Positions 23,216-33,955 of a stretch of DNA of 64,000 nucleotides are shown in pieces (within the stretch, counting starts at the first letter, position 1; each line of letters starts with the position of its first letter). The DNA is from Apricaphanius iberus (taxonomy: Eukaryota > Chordata > Actinopteri > Cyprinodontiformes > Aphaniidae), in the NCBI GenBank assembly GCA_028564705.1, contig JAPXFQ010002425.1:62001-126000 (forward strand). The letters are read 5' to 3'. Position numbers and translations under genes: made by a program. The notes under the pieces are model-generated. The model was not told the DNA's origin. It saw only the letters and a program-made list of their open reading frames with translations, and ran no database searches.

Positions 23216-26200
23216 GAGCACCCTGCCCTTTTACCTTCTTTTATTATTCAGAAGGTAAAAGACTGTTTATATAGACTTTAGAAATATAGCTTGGTCTCTG
23301 AATGAACGACCTAAAGGAGACTGGTGTTAAATTATTTACACAATTGAACATTCTTAAGGATTTTCTGGACAAAAATGCTTAGTGGAGTTATCAAAATTCA
23401 ACTGGGGCTCAAGAAATAACCCAGCACATTTCAATTCTGTTATAAATTGAATGTTTTTACCATGCAAAACAACACTTATCATAGTGATAGTTTATAAACT
23501 AGTGGGATTTGAATGTTTGGTTTTAAAAAAGAAAACATTAAAACACAGAGTCATCTTTAAGTAATCAGTTTGTTTTTTAACAGACTGGGGATAAATTTGG
23601 AATTGGTCTAAGGATTGAAAGTAACAATTAAAGTCTTTGGTAGATTTATTTAAGAACAAATAATGAATGTGACCGAAATGATGGTTTAATTTGAAAGTAA
23701 GAAGTAAATTCTAAATTCATTTATTCTGATCGTGTAGAGGCAAAATGTGATTGGACCAGCTACATTGAAATAATTTTTACCATATATTTGAATGCACATT
23801 TTGTTTTGACAAATAAGAATCGGTTTTGGTTTTGAAATTTAAGATTAAGCTAGTTTATTTGATGCTGAGAGTAAATTTACAGGTCCTAAAACATTTTGAT
23901 ACTGAAAAGAAAAATGCTGGTTTTTATATTTTATTTTATTGCGACTAGTTTTTGTTTAGAGAAATCTCATCTCTTGAACCTCTTTTATTGAATTTTTTTG
24001 TTTTGTTTTGTTTGACTGCTGAGGGGAATTAGACTATTGTGTATCCTACGAAAATTTAAGAGGAGTTTTAGTTGCAAAAATCACTTTGACTATGTTCAGT
24101 GAATGGATTGAATGGATATTGGATTGTGTTAAAAAAAAATATATATAATTTAGGTTTGGCAATATTTATGGGGAAGTTGTTTTGTCAGTGATTTAAATCT
24201 TGGATTTTTCTTTAGAAATATAGATAGACTTTGAAGTATAGCAAACTGAAGACTGTTTTTGTAAACTATGTTGTGTTATCAGTGACTACTGTTCTCTGGT
24301 TTTGTTTTAAACATTTGATGTTTTTAACCTTTTTCAACATCAACAACAGTTATCTCAATGTAAGTAGCATACTTATATTAGCAGAAATTATTAATTGATT
24401 AAAGGGACAGAGTCGGGGAAAAGTGGTGTTAAGTCTGATTACAAAGGGGTTTAGTTCAATATGAGCTATTCGTCTCAACCTCAGTGAAGCGAAACCAGGA
24501 GAGCCACTTTTCCATAGCGACTTTTTGTAAAAAAAAAAAAAAGAAAGGGATAGAACCTTTGCAGATGGTTATTGCCTTTATTTTTGTTATCACAATGTTT
24601 TAGTGGTGTATTAGCAATATCTAACAGAAAAATCCAGGCTTTTTTGTTTTTCAATTTTATTTAGTTATCTATTTACTTTGGGAACAGACCACTAAACTTT
24701 GAAGAAAAGAATTAGTGAATGGTATCAATGCAGTTTATATCTGAGGAATCGACATTATGACATAAGAGTTATGTTTGCTTTCAGACACCATATTTTGCAG
24801 GACATCAAGATAGAGCCTACTGATCTTACTGATTAATTTTAAGATATTTTTCTCACCTCAAGGAATTGGAGACTGCTGACACTGAAATGTATAGCCCAGG
24901 AAGGAAGTTACGGGGATGATGGAAGAATTTGCAGAGTGGGTAAGACTGACTGATAGAGGTTAACCTGCGTTTTTCTATACTTTTGATTGTATTTGTAATC
25001 AGACCATAGATTTACCAAGTTTGGACATGTTTGCTAAAACTAAATAACATTATATTGATTTGCCAAATTAGGGCATGGGACGTGAATGGCTGTTTCTCCA
25101 TTGTTGACGCACTCCAAAGGCTTGTGTGGACTGGATGAAATGTCTGGTCTACGTATCTGTGGAAACTTGTCATAACTGCCTTTCACAACAATGCAGGAGA
25201 CAATTTGCTGAGATTAACAAAAGTTCTTGGCTTTATCCACAGCAGGCACTGAGGAGAATGGGGAGAGCACAGAGCTGCTGCCCCAGTAGGACAGGCCTGT
25301 CGGTGCTGGATGGGAAAACCTGGCTCTGCTCCCGTGCCCAGGTTTGGAGAAAGAAGATAAATTGGACACTTTAAATTTATAGGTTTAGTTTTTGATTAAT
25401 TTATACTTGGGAAAATTTACAGGGTCTGACAGCTGAAGTGTGAAAAACTCAGGCTAACTAAGTTAGTTTTGCGTACTTATGGGATATATTTCTGGCTATT
25501 ATGACACATGCTATGGGTTTTGTTAAGCTGTAAGGAAGAATTTAGAAATAATGAGTAAATGTTAAATTAATCATTTGATTCCATACCAGGTCTTCTTAAT
25601 GGCATCAGATCGCATCTTCCTGCACCTGAATGGATTGGCTGTGTTTGGGAATGGTCAATTACGGCAGTAATTTACCATTAAAGAGGGATTATTATTGTAA
25701 TCATCTGATTGTGATTTGATTTGGAAAAGACAATTCTTTTATAGACATGGACTGAATGCAGCTTCACGGAAACGACGAGCCTGGTCGAGGAGCGGCAGGA
25801 TTCTGCCTAAGGAGGATCGAGAAGGTTTTGACCAAGCTGAATCGGAAGCTGGGGCCACAGGCGGCGGGGCCTGTCTGTGCATTTGTGTATATTGGGGGAA
25901 ATGCTCAATTAATGAAGTAATTGGCATTTCAGAGAGTGGTGATCTGCAAATATGGGAGTAAAAACTGGAACACTAAAAAAAATAGGAGCCCTCCACACTG
26001 ATCAGCTCTGTATATCGCTCTCCAGCTGCCAGGAGCCACTGAGGGGGATAAAATGAGAGTGAAGAAAGAGGATCAGAATACAAATAAAGACTGAACATTT
26101 ATTAATAATTTTTTGCATTTTACAGGTTGTTTAACTATTTGATTAACTATTTTATTCACAAGTGAAGAGTCGTAACACTGCCTAAAAGGGTTCTTAATAC

Positions 26201-27860
26201 CTTCTATTTCACAGGTTTCTTAACACTTTAAGTTTGATTTCTTTCAGAATATAATATAGTAATAATGTCTATGTTCATGGATTTTCTGAGCTTCTTCCAC
26301 AGTATTAACATGTATCAAGTCAGATTTAATTATCTCTTCACATGTAAGACATTCTTATACATTGTGGGTTTTTGAATTTAGTTTGTGGGAATTGTTAAAA
26401 TAATTTTTTTTGGTTAATGCCAAAAGAGGGTGAATCTATGATTAACAGATTTACATTTTTTAATGGGAGTTAAGGTTAAAAAAGGTACTTTAATAGTTTG
26501 TGTTTTGAATTTTTGTCTGAAATACTTCATGTTTTTAAACTGATGAAATTTCTTGGATTTGATTTCTTGCATTTTCAAAATGCTTTACAGGTTATGATCT
26601 TAAGTTCTAAACACTTACGTACAGAGGAGATATCAATCTATTTTAATAAAAAGATTGAAAGAGGGAATAATTGTGGTGTAATTCTGCATAAGGTTTAAAC
26701 TTTTATTATTCAAAAGGTAAAAGACTGTGTATATAGTTTGCATGGTTGTAAAAAATGGGTCTGACACTATTGTTTATGCAGGTAAGCTTTTAAGTCGTAA
26801 AACTTTTGGCTAAAAGTTATTGCAAGCTGTAAAAGCAGGATGTTTAGATAAGAAACTGGGAGAAAAGTTTTTAGAGAAGCAGATAGCCATTTAACCATAA
26901 ATCTTTATAATGAACCTTTGACCCAGAACAGAGACGACTGATCTTCTGACTCCAGGATTCTCTGACAGCAAATAAGAGCGAAGACACTGTATGAAAATGT
27001 TCTGATTGGAGAGATTATAAACGCCCAGAGGCCCGGTTGTCTATAAAGCTGTGAAATGAAGATCAGTTAATTGTTCAGATTTCTTTAAATCTGGACCACA
27101 GAGGAACTGACGGGGGCAAAATTCCTCTGTAGAACTGCAATTTGTTAATCTGTTCAAAATAAATGTTAAACTGGAAATTGGCTCCATTTTGTCTCTGCTT
27201 GAACATGCATTGAATTACTTATGATAATTATTTAATTCAACACCTTGCACCCGGGAGACAGACCCCTTTGCCAACCAGGATGGGGACAAGCAGACCGGCA
27301 AGGCTGATATTTCTCTTAGACAATCTGAAATTCTTAAACAAAATTCTCTGAACTTACTACAAAAACTGACCAACCTCATGTCACAGCTATTTGTTTCCGG
27401 CCTGATCCCTGCATGTCGGATGGATGAATTATTTAGAAGAATACGCTTATTTCATACGTTTCCGAAGTCCGTCTGTGCTGAACGCTCATATTAATTTATT
27501 AACAACTTTAAAATCTTACGTGGAGCAAAGCACCTATTTACTAAAGATAATTACAGCCTCAACAGGAGAGGGCAGCCTGTTTTTCCATGTGAATTCCAAG
27601 GCACCTCTCTGTTCTCAAACAGATATTACAACCTTCAGCTGGCACACTCTACTACTGAGTCACTCAAACCAGGGATTACAACGACTCCAGCTGACCTTGC
27701 TGATTAAGTTCCATGCAGAAACACACCAGCTAACCCAAAAACCAACAGATCCAACACACCTTAATCTTCCTTGACTGTCTTGCCATTTAGGTCTATTTCT
27801 GATGCCCTTCAGACTCAGGTGAACAAGGGAAACCTGCTTTTAATGCCAATAATTGAACCA
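23216..27860 (+). other. Unclassified AT-rich element-like region with LTR-like 3' part
   Basis: No gene or known repeat is recognised. A 35-bp sequence (TTTATTATTCAGAAGGTAAA and on) at 23240-23274 recurs at 26702-26736 with two mismatches. From about 26880 to 27250 the sequence looks like a promoter and end-of-transcript unit: TCTATAAAGC near 27040 (TATA-like) and AAAATAAATG near 27160 (poly(A)-like). GC-richer islands at 25060-25380 and 25716-25961 have short frames of about 80 codons that I cannot assign. The region could be a large non-coding retroelement or an old endogenous retroelement. At 27424-27774 a 116-codon frame also lacks a recognisable family. Confidence 0.3.
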
Positions 27861-28433
27861 TGCCCGTTACATCCCACCTGGCTGTGGGAAAGGGGTGTAA
27901 CAAAAAGGACCCTGCAGACAGTTTTTAAAGTGGAGGAACAAAATAGTTTAATCAGAGTTAGAGCAAAACAAATGTACAGAAACTGTAAAATGGTGCTAAA
28001 CACAGGCTAAGTGCAGCCTTAAATAAAATGGGACACGAAACAAATGCTCTAAAGAGTTGTCTAACTAAATGACAAAATAGGTTATCTAAAACAAGCTCAA
28101 AGATAACACAAAAATAAACACTAAACCAAAGTTCTAAAAAACCTAAGCACAAAAAAAACAGCAAAACTAGTGGCATGCTCTGGAGAAAAACAGCACTGTA
28201 TCAAGCTGCTCCCCAACTACAAGTGAAGCTGATGCTCTTTTAAAAAGGCAGGGGACCAATCAGGAGCTCCAGCTTCTTGAGGAGCCACACCTGGTTCTGA
28301 TCAAGGGGGGGTGGGGGGGTGGAGCAGTCTGCTAAGAATGCATGCAAGCTTTGACCTGCAGACTGAAATTAAACAGAAAAAAAAAGTTAATACATTACAA
28401 GAAGGCTCCTGTAAACCACAGGTGCCCGTAACA
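27861..28433 (-). mobile_element. Probable solo LTR, minus strand
   Basis: On the minus strand the block starts TGTTACGGGCACCTG and ends with CAGGTGGGATG followed by TAACGGGCA, so it opens with TG, closes with CA and has matching terminal motifs. A shorter alternative end is TTTTTGTTACA at 27896. CTTTTTAAAAGAG near 28235 is TATA-like and GATTAAACTATTTTG near 27945 could serve polyadenylation. No internal region or second LTR is present and no target duplication is clear, so a short inverted-repeat DNA element remains possible. It sits directly left of the L2-like LINE. Confidence 0.45.
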
Positions 28434-28539
28434 ATGCCAAACCACTAGTTATTAACAATGTGGCTCCCTAATACAACTCAATGTATCAGATATCTGATAT
28501 ATTCGACACTGTCACCAGACTCGCTACCCTCTAATAATT

Positions 28540-30700
28540 ATGGGAGATTTCAACATCCATACTGACATATTCAACAACACCCTCTATAATTTTGACCTAA
28601 CCCAGCATACAAATGAAACAACTCACAATCAAGAACACACTCTGGACCTACTTATTAGCAAAGACTTAAATATCTCTAACATTGCGGTAACTGATATTGC
28701 ATTATCTGACAATTTCTACAATCTCATTTGCAAGCACCATCTAAACAAAAATGTATAATCACAGTAAGACCATTATTAAAAAAATGCTTCCTCAAAGAAA
28801 GCTCAGCTGAAAATTTTAAAGTTATGTGCACTCCAACCCGATCAGAATCCCCAACATCCACCAACTCACATTCAGTAAACAAACTGAAAGATTAATTTCT
28901 ATCCAAAATATCTGACATGATGGATAAGATTGCACCACTTGGTGACGACTGTGGCTCAGTGGTAGAGTAGTTGGCTTGCAATCAGAGGGTTGTAGGTTCA
29001 ATTCCAACTTCCTCCAGTCACATGTCAATGTGCCCAGGGGCAGGGGCACAGGGGCACATTGACATGGGCAAGGCACTTAACCCCCAAATTCTACATTGTC
29101 CTACCAAGCCATGTTGGGTGTCGGTGTATGAATGCGAGTGTGATTGGGTGAATGCGGCTTCAATGTAAAGCGCTTTGAGTGGTCAGTAAGACTAGAAAAG
29201 CGCTATATAAGTTCAGTCCATTTACCATTTACTTAAGGTTAATATTCACCTGAGTAAAAATAGGTCTTTGTTGAGAAACGATCCACTGGAATTAAAAAAG
29301 GAGTGTCGACGTACTGAGAGAAATTGGCGGAAAACTCGATTACAGGTTCATTATGAGAGATATATAAAGAGAGATTGAACAACTACCAATTAACCTTAAA
29401 GGATGCAAGGGAATTATTCTTCTCTGAGATTATTCACAGAAGCAACTATAATGCAAGGACATTATTTGCTACAGTGGAAAAATAAACTACCCCACCTGTG
29501 ACAGTAGCCCTGAATCTAAGCTCCACCAGGGCCTGCAATGAATTTGCCAGCTTCTTTACTGAAAAGATCTTGAATAACAGAAAGTCAATCAGTACATCAG
29601 TCTCAACCCCTATACTAACCTTGAGCCCAGTTAACACCCATGTGGAGAAAATGACTGATTTCCAAACAATAATTAAATCGAGCTTTGATCAAATTATTGA
29701 GAAAATAAGCTCTGCCACCTGCTGTTTGGATATTTTACCAAAAGTTTCTCTTAAAAAAAGTCCTCACAGCCATCAGGGCGGATCTGATCAAAGTAGTTAA
29801 CTCATCACTCCTATCAGGTGTTTTCCCATAAGCTCTAGTAACAGCAGTTATCTAGCCAATACTAAAAAAGAAGAACCTAGACAGCATGTTAATGCAAAAC
29901 CTCAGACCAATCTGTAATCTCCCATTTATCAGAAAAAATATTGAAAAATCTGTGTTTTAACAGTTAAACAGCTTCCTAACAATGAGCAACCACTTTGATA
30001 TTTATCAGTCTGGTTTACGTAGGCACCACAGCACAGAGATAGCCCTCGTCAAAGTCTTCAATGACATCTGTACAAGTACTGAATGTGGTAAAACCACAGT
30101 ATGGGTACTATTAGACCTCAGTGCAGCGTTTGACACTGTTGAACATGATATATTGCTGGAACGTCTAGAGAACTGGGTCAGACTCTCTGGTACGGCACTC
30201 AACTGGTTCAAATCCTACCTCCAGAACAGGAACTTCTATGTGACAATTAAATTCTCATCACAAAATGCAGAAATCACATGTGGGATCCCCCAGGGCTCCA
30301 TCCTAGGGCCCCTCCTATTTAGCATTTACATGCTACCATTATAACAACAAATAATATCAACTACCAAAACTATATTGATGACACTCAACTTTATATGTCA
30401 ATGTCACCAGATGATGTTGAACCCATCCAAATCCTAAATAAATGCATTGAGCAAATTAACAGCTGGATGTCCCATAATTTCCTCCAACTGAACAAAAACA
30501 AGACTGAAGAATTTATCTTCAGACCCAAAAAAGATAGATTAAATATCAGTACACAACTTCAGTTGGCCCAACTACAAACTACTGACCAGGCCAGAAATTT
30601 AGGTGTAATAATGGACTCAGAGCTGAACTTCCAAGGTCACATAAAGGAAATAACAAGGTCAGCTTTCTATCACCTGAGGAACATTTCTAGGATTGAGGAC
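28540..30700 (+). pseudogene. L2-like LINE ORF2: endonuclease and reverse transcriptase, broken
   Basis: The apurinic-type endonuclease C-terminal half is seen as MGDFNIHTDIF (catalytic GDFN block), HTLDLLISKDLNISN and ALSDNF, where the usual SDH has Asn in place of the catalytic His. The reverse transcriptase follows: YQSGLRRHHSTEIALVKVFN, then VLLDLSAAFDTVEHDILL (catalytic Asp block), then GIPQGSILGPLLFSIY, then after a frame change YIDDTQLYMS (the YxDD motif), then LQLNKNKTEEFIF and RNLGVIMDSELNF. These motifs nick DNA and copy the LINE RNA at the target in active elements. At least two stops or frame changes, the SINE insertion and the altered endonuclease residue show it is inactive. Confidence 0.87.
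28943..29226 (+). mobile_element. tRNA-derived SINE inserted in the LINE
   Basis: The head carries GGCTCAGTGGTAGAGTAG (A box) and GGTTGTAGGTTCAATTCC (B box), a tRNA-like RNA polymerase III promoter. The body ends GTAAAGCGCTTTGAGTGG, then AGCGCTATATAAG, then CCATTTACCATTTAC, the familiar 3' end of a widespread teleost SINE. The LINE reads GCACCACTT before it and ACTTAAGG after it, giving a short ACTT duplication. A local inverted duplication at 29021-29066 is unusual for the family. This is a retroposon, not a working tRNA gene: the tRNA-like part cannot form a full cloverleaf with an acceptor stem. Confidence 0.85.
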
Positions 30701-30804
30701 TAAGAGACCTAGAAAAACACATCTAAGCATTTATCTCTAGCCGCCTTGATTACTGTAACAGTGTTTTCACAGGTCTGCCTATAAAATCAATCAGACAGCT
30801 GCAC

Positions 30805-31418
30805 GTGATCCAGAATGCTGCTGTTCATGTTCTGTCTAAAACCGGGAATTTAAAACACATCACCCCATTTCTGAAGTTGTTACACTGGCTCCCTATAGCG
30901 CAGATAATAGACTACAAAGTGCTTTTATTAATCTATAAATCATTAAATGGGTTAGCACCAGAGTACATTAGAGATCTGCTATCGCAATACAATTCTTCCA
31001 GATCACTCAGGTCCTCTAGCTCTAGTTTATTGATCATCCTTAGAACCAGAACCAAGGATGGGGAGCTTTCAGTTTCTATGCTCCTCAAATCTGGAATAAA
31101 CTGGCAGATGAATGCAAAACTGCAGAGACACTGAACTATTTTAAATCTACAATAAAAACGTACCTATTTAGACTTGCTTATGAGTAACTGATACTATTAT
31201 TGCCTATACTATTATTATTAAGGAAATTATACCATGTTTTTTTCTTAAATTGTTTTTAAATCAAATGCTATTGTTTCTTTTATAATTGTTTGTTTATGCT
31301 TTGTCTTAGCGATTCTATATTTTAATTTGCACATTTCTGTAATCCTGTAAAGCACCTTGAATTGCCTTGTGTTGAAAGTGTGCTATAAAAATAAAATTGT
31401 GTTGCCTTGCCTTGCTAT
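30805..31418 (+). pseudogene. L2-like LINE C-terminal region and 3' tail
   Basis: The frame from 30805 reads IQNAAVHVLSKTGNLKHITP, then LHWLPIAQIIDYKVLLLIYK, then LNGLAPEYIRDLL, the conserved C-terminal region of L2/Rex1-type ORF2 proteins. It ends early at 31134, while the following DNA still resembles coding sequence in another frame. The tail CACCTTGAATTGCCTTGTG, then GTGCTATAAAAATAAAATTG closes the element. It is separated from the reverse transcriptase by stops at about 30703 and 30724. Confidence 0.85.
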
Positions 31419-32183
31419 ATTCAGCAGCCAAGAGGATATAACATATAAAGAACAGACCAAGGAGAATAATTTAATTTAAAATATATTTTAAAGAGATTTA
31501 TTTGTCTGAGTATGTTTAAGCCAGCAGATAAGGTCTTGCTAGCCCTGACAGTCCACCACTGTCCAAATTAATCCTAGTTATTAAGCAATATATTTAAGTT
31601 AATTATTCAAATTGGTGAAAAAGATTATATCCAAGAAAACCTAGCAGATTGCACCTAGTCACCGAATAACTGCCTTAGTCTGACAGAATTCTGACTTTTG
31701 AAATGAACGTTTACACCTTAGTTTGTAAGGAGAAGAACCAAACTGGCTTTCTCTTTATTAGATGAATGCACCCAGATAATGTGGCTAAAAAACTGAATAT
31801 CGCTGCATGTAAACGCAAACACAGCTTAGTCAAGCTATTAGCAGTCTAGGAACTCCCACTCTCGAACTGACCACAGAAGCGGGAATAACAACACTGGAAT
31901 GAGCAGCAATGAGTGTCATTCAGTCAAACAGTACAGTACTTAAAGGCGAGACGACAAATGCTTGGAAAATAAGAAAGCAGTGTCCATGCCACTTTATGCA
32001 GCACTCTCAACCCAGCACTGCTTCTGACTGTGTGGATTATTGAATTAAACACTTATGATGTGTATTTTTTTAATTGTCTTTTTTTGATTTAGATGAGGTG
32101 TAGGAAGATTTTCATTTAAAATAAATGTGTAATAACCATGTTTTTGTGGTAAGCAGCAATTTGTTTATATACACTTTCTTTCA
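31419..32183. other. No gene seen
   Basis: AT-rich sequence between two LINE copies. No exon or repeat is recognised. Confidence 0.5.
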
Positions 32184-32548
32184 GTTTCTATGCTCCTCAA
32201 ATCTGGAACAAACTACCGGGAGAATGCAAAGCTACAGAGACACTGAACTATTTTAAGTCTAAAATTAAAACCTACCTTTTTAGAATCGCCTATGAGTAAC
32301 TGATCATATTATTGCTTTTTTTTTTTACTTGCTTGTTTTTAATTTTTATTCTAATTATTGTCTTGTGCTATATAAATAAAATTGCCTTGCCTTGATTATT
32401 GTCTTATTGTAAGTGCTTTATTGTATTTTAATCATGAAAGTGATTTATGTTTTTTTGTAATTTTAATCATGTAAAGCACCTTGAATTGCCTTGTGTTGAA
32501 AGTGTGCTATACGAATAAAATTGCCTTGCCTAGCCTTGCCTTGCCTCT
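32184..32548 (+). mobile_element. L2-like LINE, 3'-end copy
   Basis: It starts abruptly inside the C-terminal coding region (SFYAPQIWNKLPGECKATET, then LNYFKSKIKTYLFRIAYE and a stop), matching 31066-31185 of the larger copy. Two tail motifs follow, at 32366-32395 and 32503-32548, each with ATATAAATAAAATTGCC-like sequence and GCCTTG repeats, so the tail is partly duplicated. Confidence 0.82.
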
Positions 32549-33884
32549 GCAAATTCATATAGACTTATTCACACATTTCCTAAAGAACCACTTGTAAAAA
32601 ACATCAGTTTTATTTATTTAAGTTTTGTCCAAATTTAACAGAAATGAAACAATCCAATTGGCAAACACATTTCCTTATCCCCATCAACAGAATTCCTAAA
32701 AAGTAATCCCTGTAACTGAAACACACCTATTTTAAAATTTGTCTTTTTTTCTGAGCACTTTCCTCTAAGTTTATACTTGTTTTGCAAGAGTGTGATGATA
32801 CACAAAATTCACAGGTCACAGTATGTATTCCAGTTTTAAAATCCCATTTCAGTATGCTTTTTGTATGATGCATTTAAGAAAAATATAAATGTATAACTTT
32901 AATTGAGTGGAGAATTTGTTAAAAACATTTTTTTACATAAATGAAAAAAGTATCATAGGCCTAAGCAGGCCTAGCCAGATGATGGTAAAATCCGTTATTA
33001 AAAGAGATTACAACAAATTGCACAATATTTATACCATGTATGGAGTTTGGCCTGATAGAATGCTAAAGGTAGCTATTGGAACTTTTGTGTTTGTGTCACT
33101 TTTTAAAATTGTTCCACATAACAACACTGCCCAGTTACTTATGCACTAGTGATGGAACTTATGGCTCTTTGAAGGGAGTCATTCATTCAGGAGCAGTTCA
33201 CCTCAAAGAGTCCTTCAAAAGAATGACTCTTATTTTTTTCTTTGCAATATTTTGAAAGAGCAATGTTTTAATCATAAAATAAAAACTGATATGAGTGATA
33301 AAATACATGTGAAAGATGTTTAATTGGTGATTGATTCTCTCTCTCCAGCACCAGTGGCCACTAACATTCACAATTCTCGTAATGCAACACATCCTCTCCG
33401 CCTCATACCTCACTCACTGGCTGCTGCCCTGTCCTCCTACTCTCTTCTTCTGCTCAGTCTTCTTCTCTTTCTAATACATTTCATGCAAACTGTGCACCAG
33501 ACTCCACATTGCTCCCTTTCTCTGGTGAGGAGGGGTAACCTCCCCACTGCTGCTCCATCTTCTCTCCGTAGCTTTTATTTATCTATTTATTTTCTTTGTC
33601 ATGAAACTAGTAGTTTCAAAGCAGGCTTAGTAGTGTTCAGTGCTTGAACACCCACCTATTTGATGACGCTAAGATGACACTCCCCTTGTTAGTGAAACAT
33701 TTTAGAAGAATGAATAGAATGGTTCACAGTAAAGAGTTGTTCAAAAGATTTGATTTGTCCCTATTCCCACTGCAACACAATTTTTTGTTTACAGATTTTG
33801 TTTATTCTTTTGTGCATTCGGAAGAGATTTGTGGCTTGCTGCTTTGCGATGATTCATCGCAATCTGCTGGGACTCCCTACTTTT
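32549..33884. other. No gene seen; possible DNA-element terminus at 33148
   Basis: TAGTGATGGAACTTATGGC followed by TCTTTGAAGGGAG near 33148 resembles a fish hAT-type terminus (TAGTGATGGGAACTT), but the partner end is not seen. The frame at 33324-33647 is low-complexity Ser/Leu-rich and not a known protein. Confidence 0.35.
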
Positions 33885-33955
33885 GTTTTAAAGTGCCTTG
33901 AAATTGCAATTGTTGTGAATTGGAGCTATATAAATAAAAGTGAATTGAAAAATGG
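33885..33955 (+). repeat. LINE 3' tail (L2-like)
   Basis: AAGTGCCTTGAAATTGCAAT, then TTGTGAATTGGAGC and TATATAAATAAAAGTG: a detached L2-like 3' tail like those at 3.7 and 45.4 kb. Confidence 0.65.

Larger units (their letters stand above)
28440..31418 (+). mobile_element. Degenerate L2/CR1-like LINE
   Basis: The order is that of an L2-like non-LTR retrotransposon: endonuclease remnant (28540-28758), linker (29230-29800), reverse transcriptase (29982-30700), C-terminal region (30805-31134), and a 3' tail ending near 31418 with AATAAAATTG and GCCTTGCCTTGC repeats. A SINE sits in the linker at 28943-29226. The 5' part of the endonuclease is missing. Frames are broken at several points, so this copy is dead. 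A related 3' end lies at 32184-32548. Confidence 0.88.

Noticed and set aside
26700..27250. A 3' LTR with a matching 5' LTR at 23.24 kb
   Set aside because: Only about 35 bp is shared between the two positions. The following sequences differ, so they are not a pair of LTRs.
28950..29005. tRNA gene call
   Set aside because: A and B boxes are those of a tRNA-derived SINE head. The acceptor stem and cloverleaf are not complete, and the SINE body follows directly.
33324..33647. 107-codon frame as a possible host exon
   Set aside because: Ser/Leu-rich low-complexity sequence, no splice-site support and no recognisable domain.
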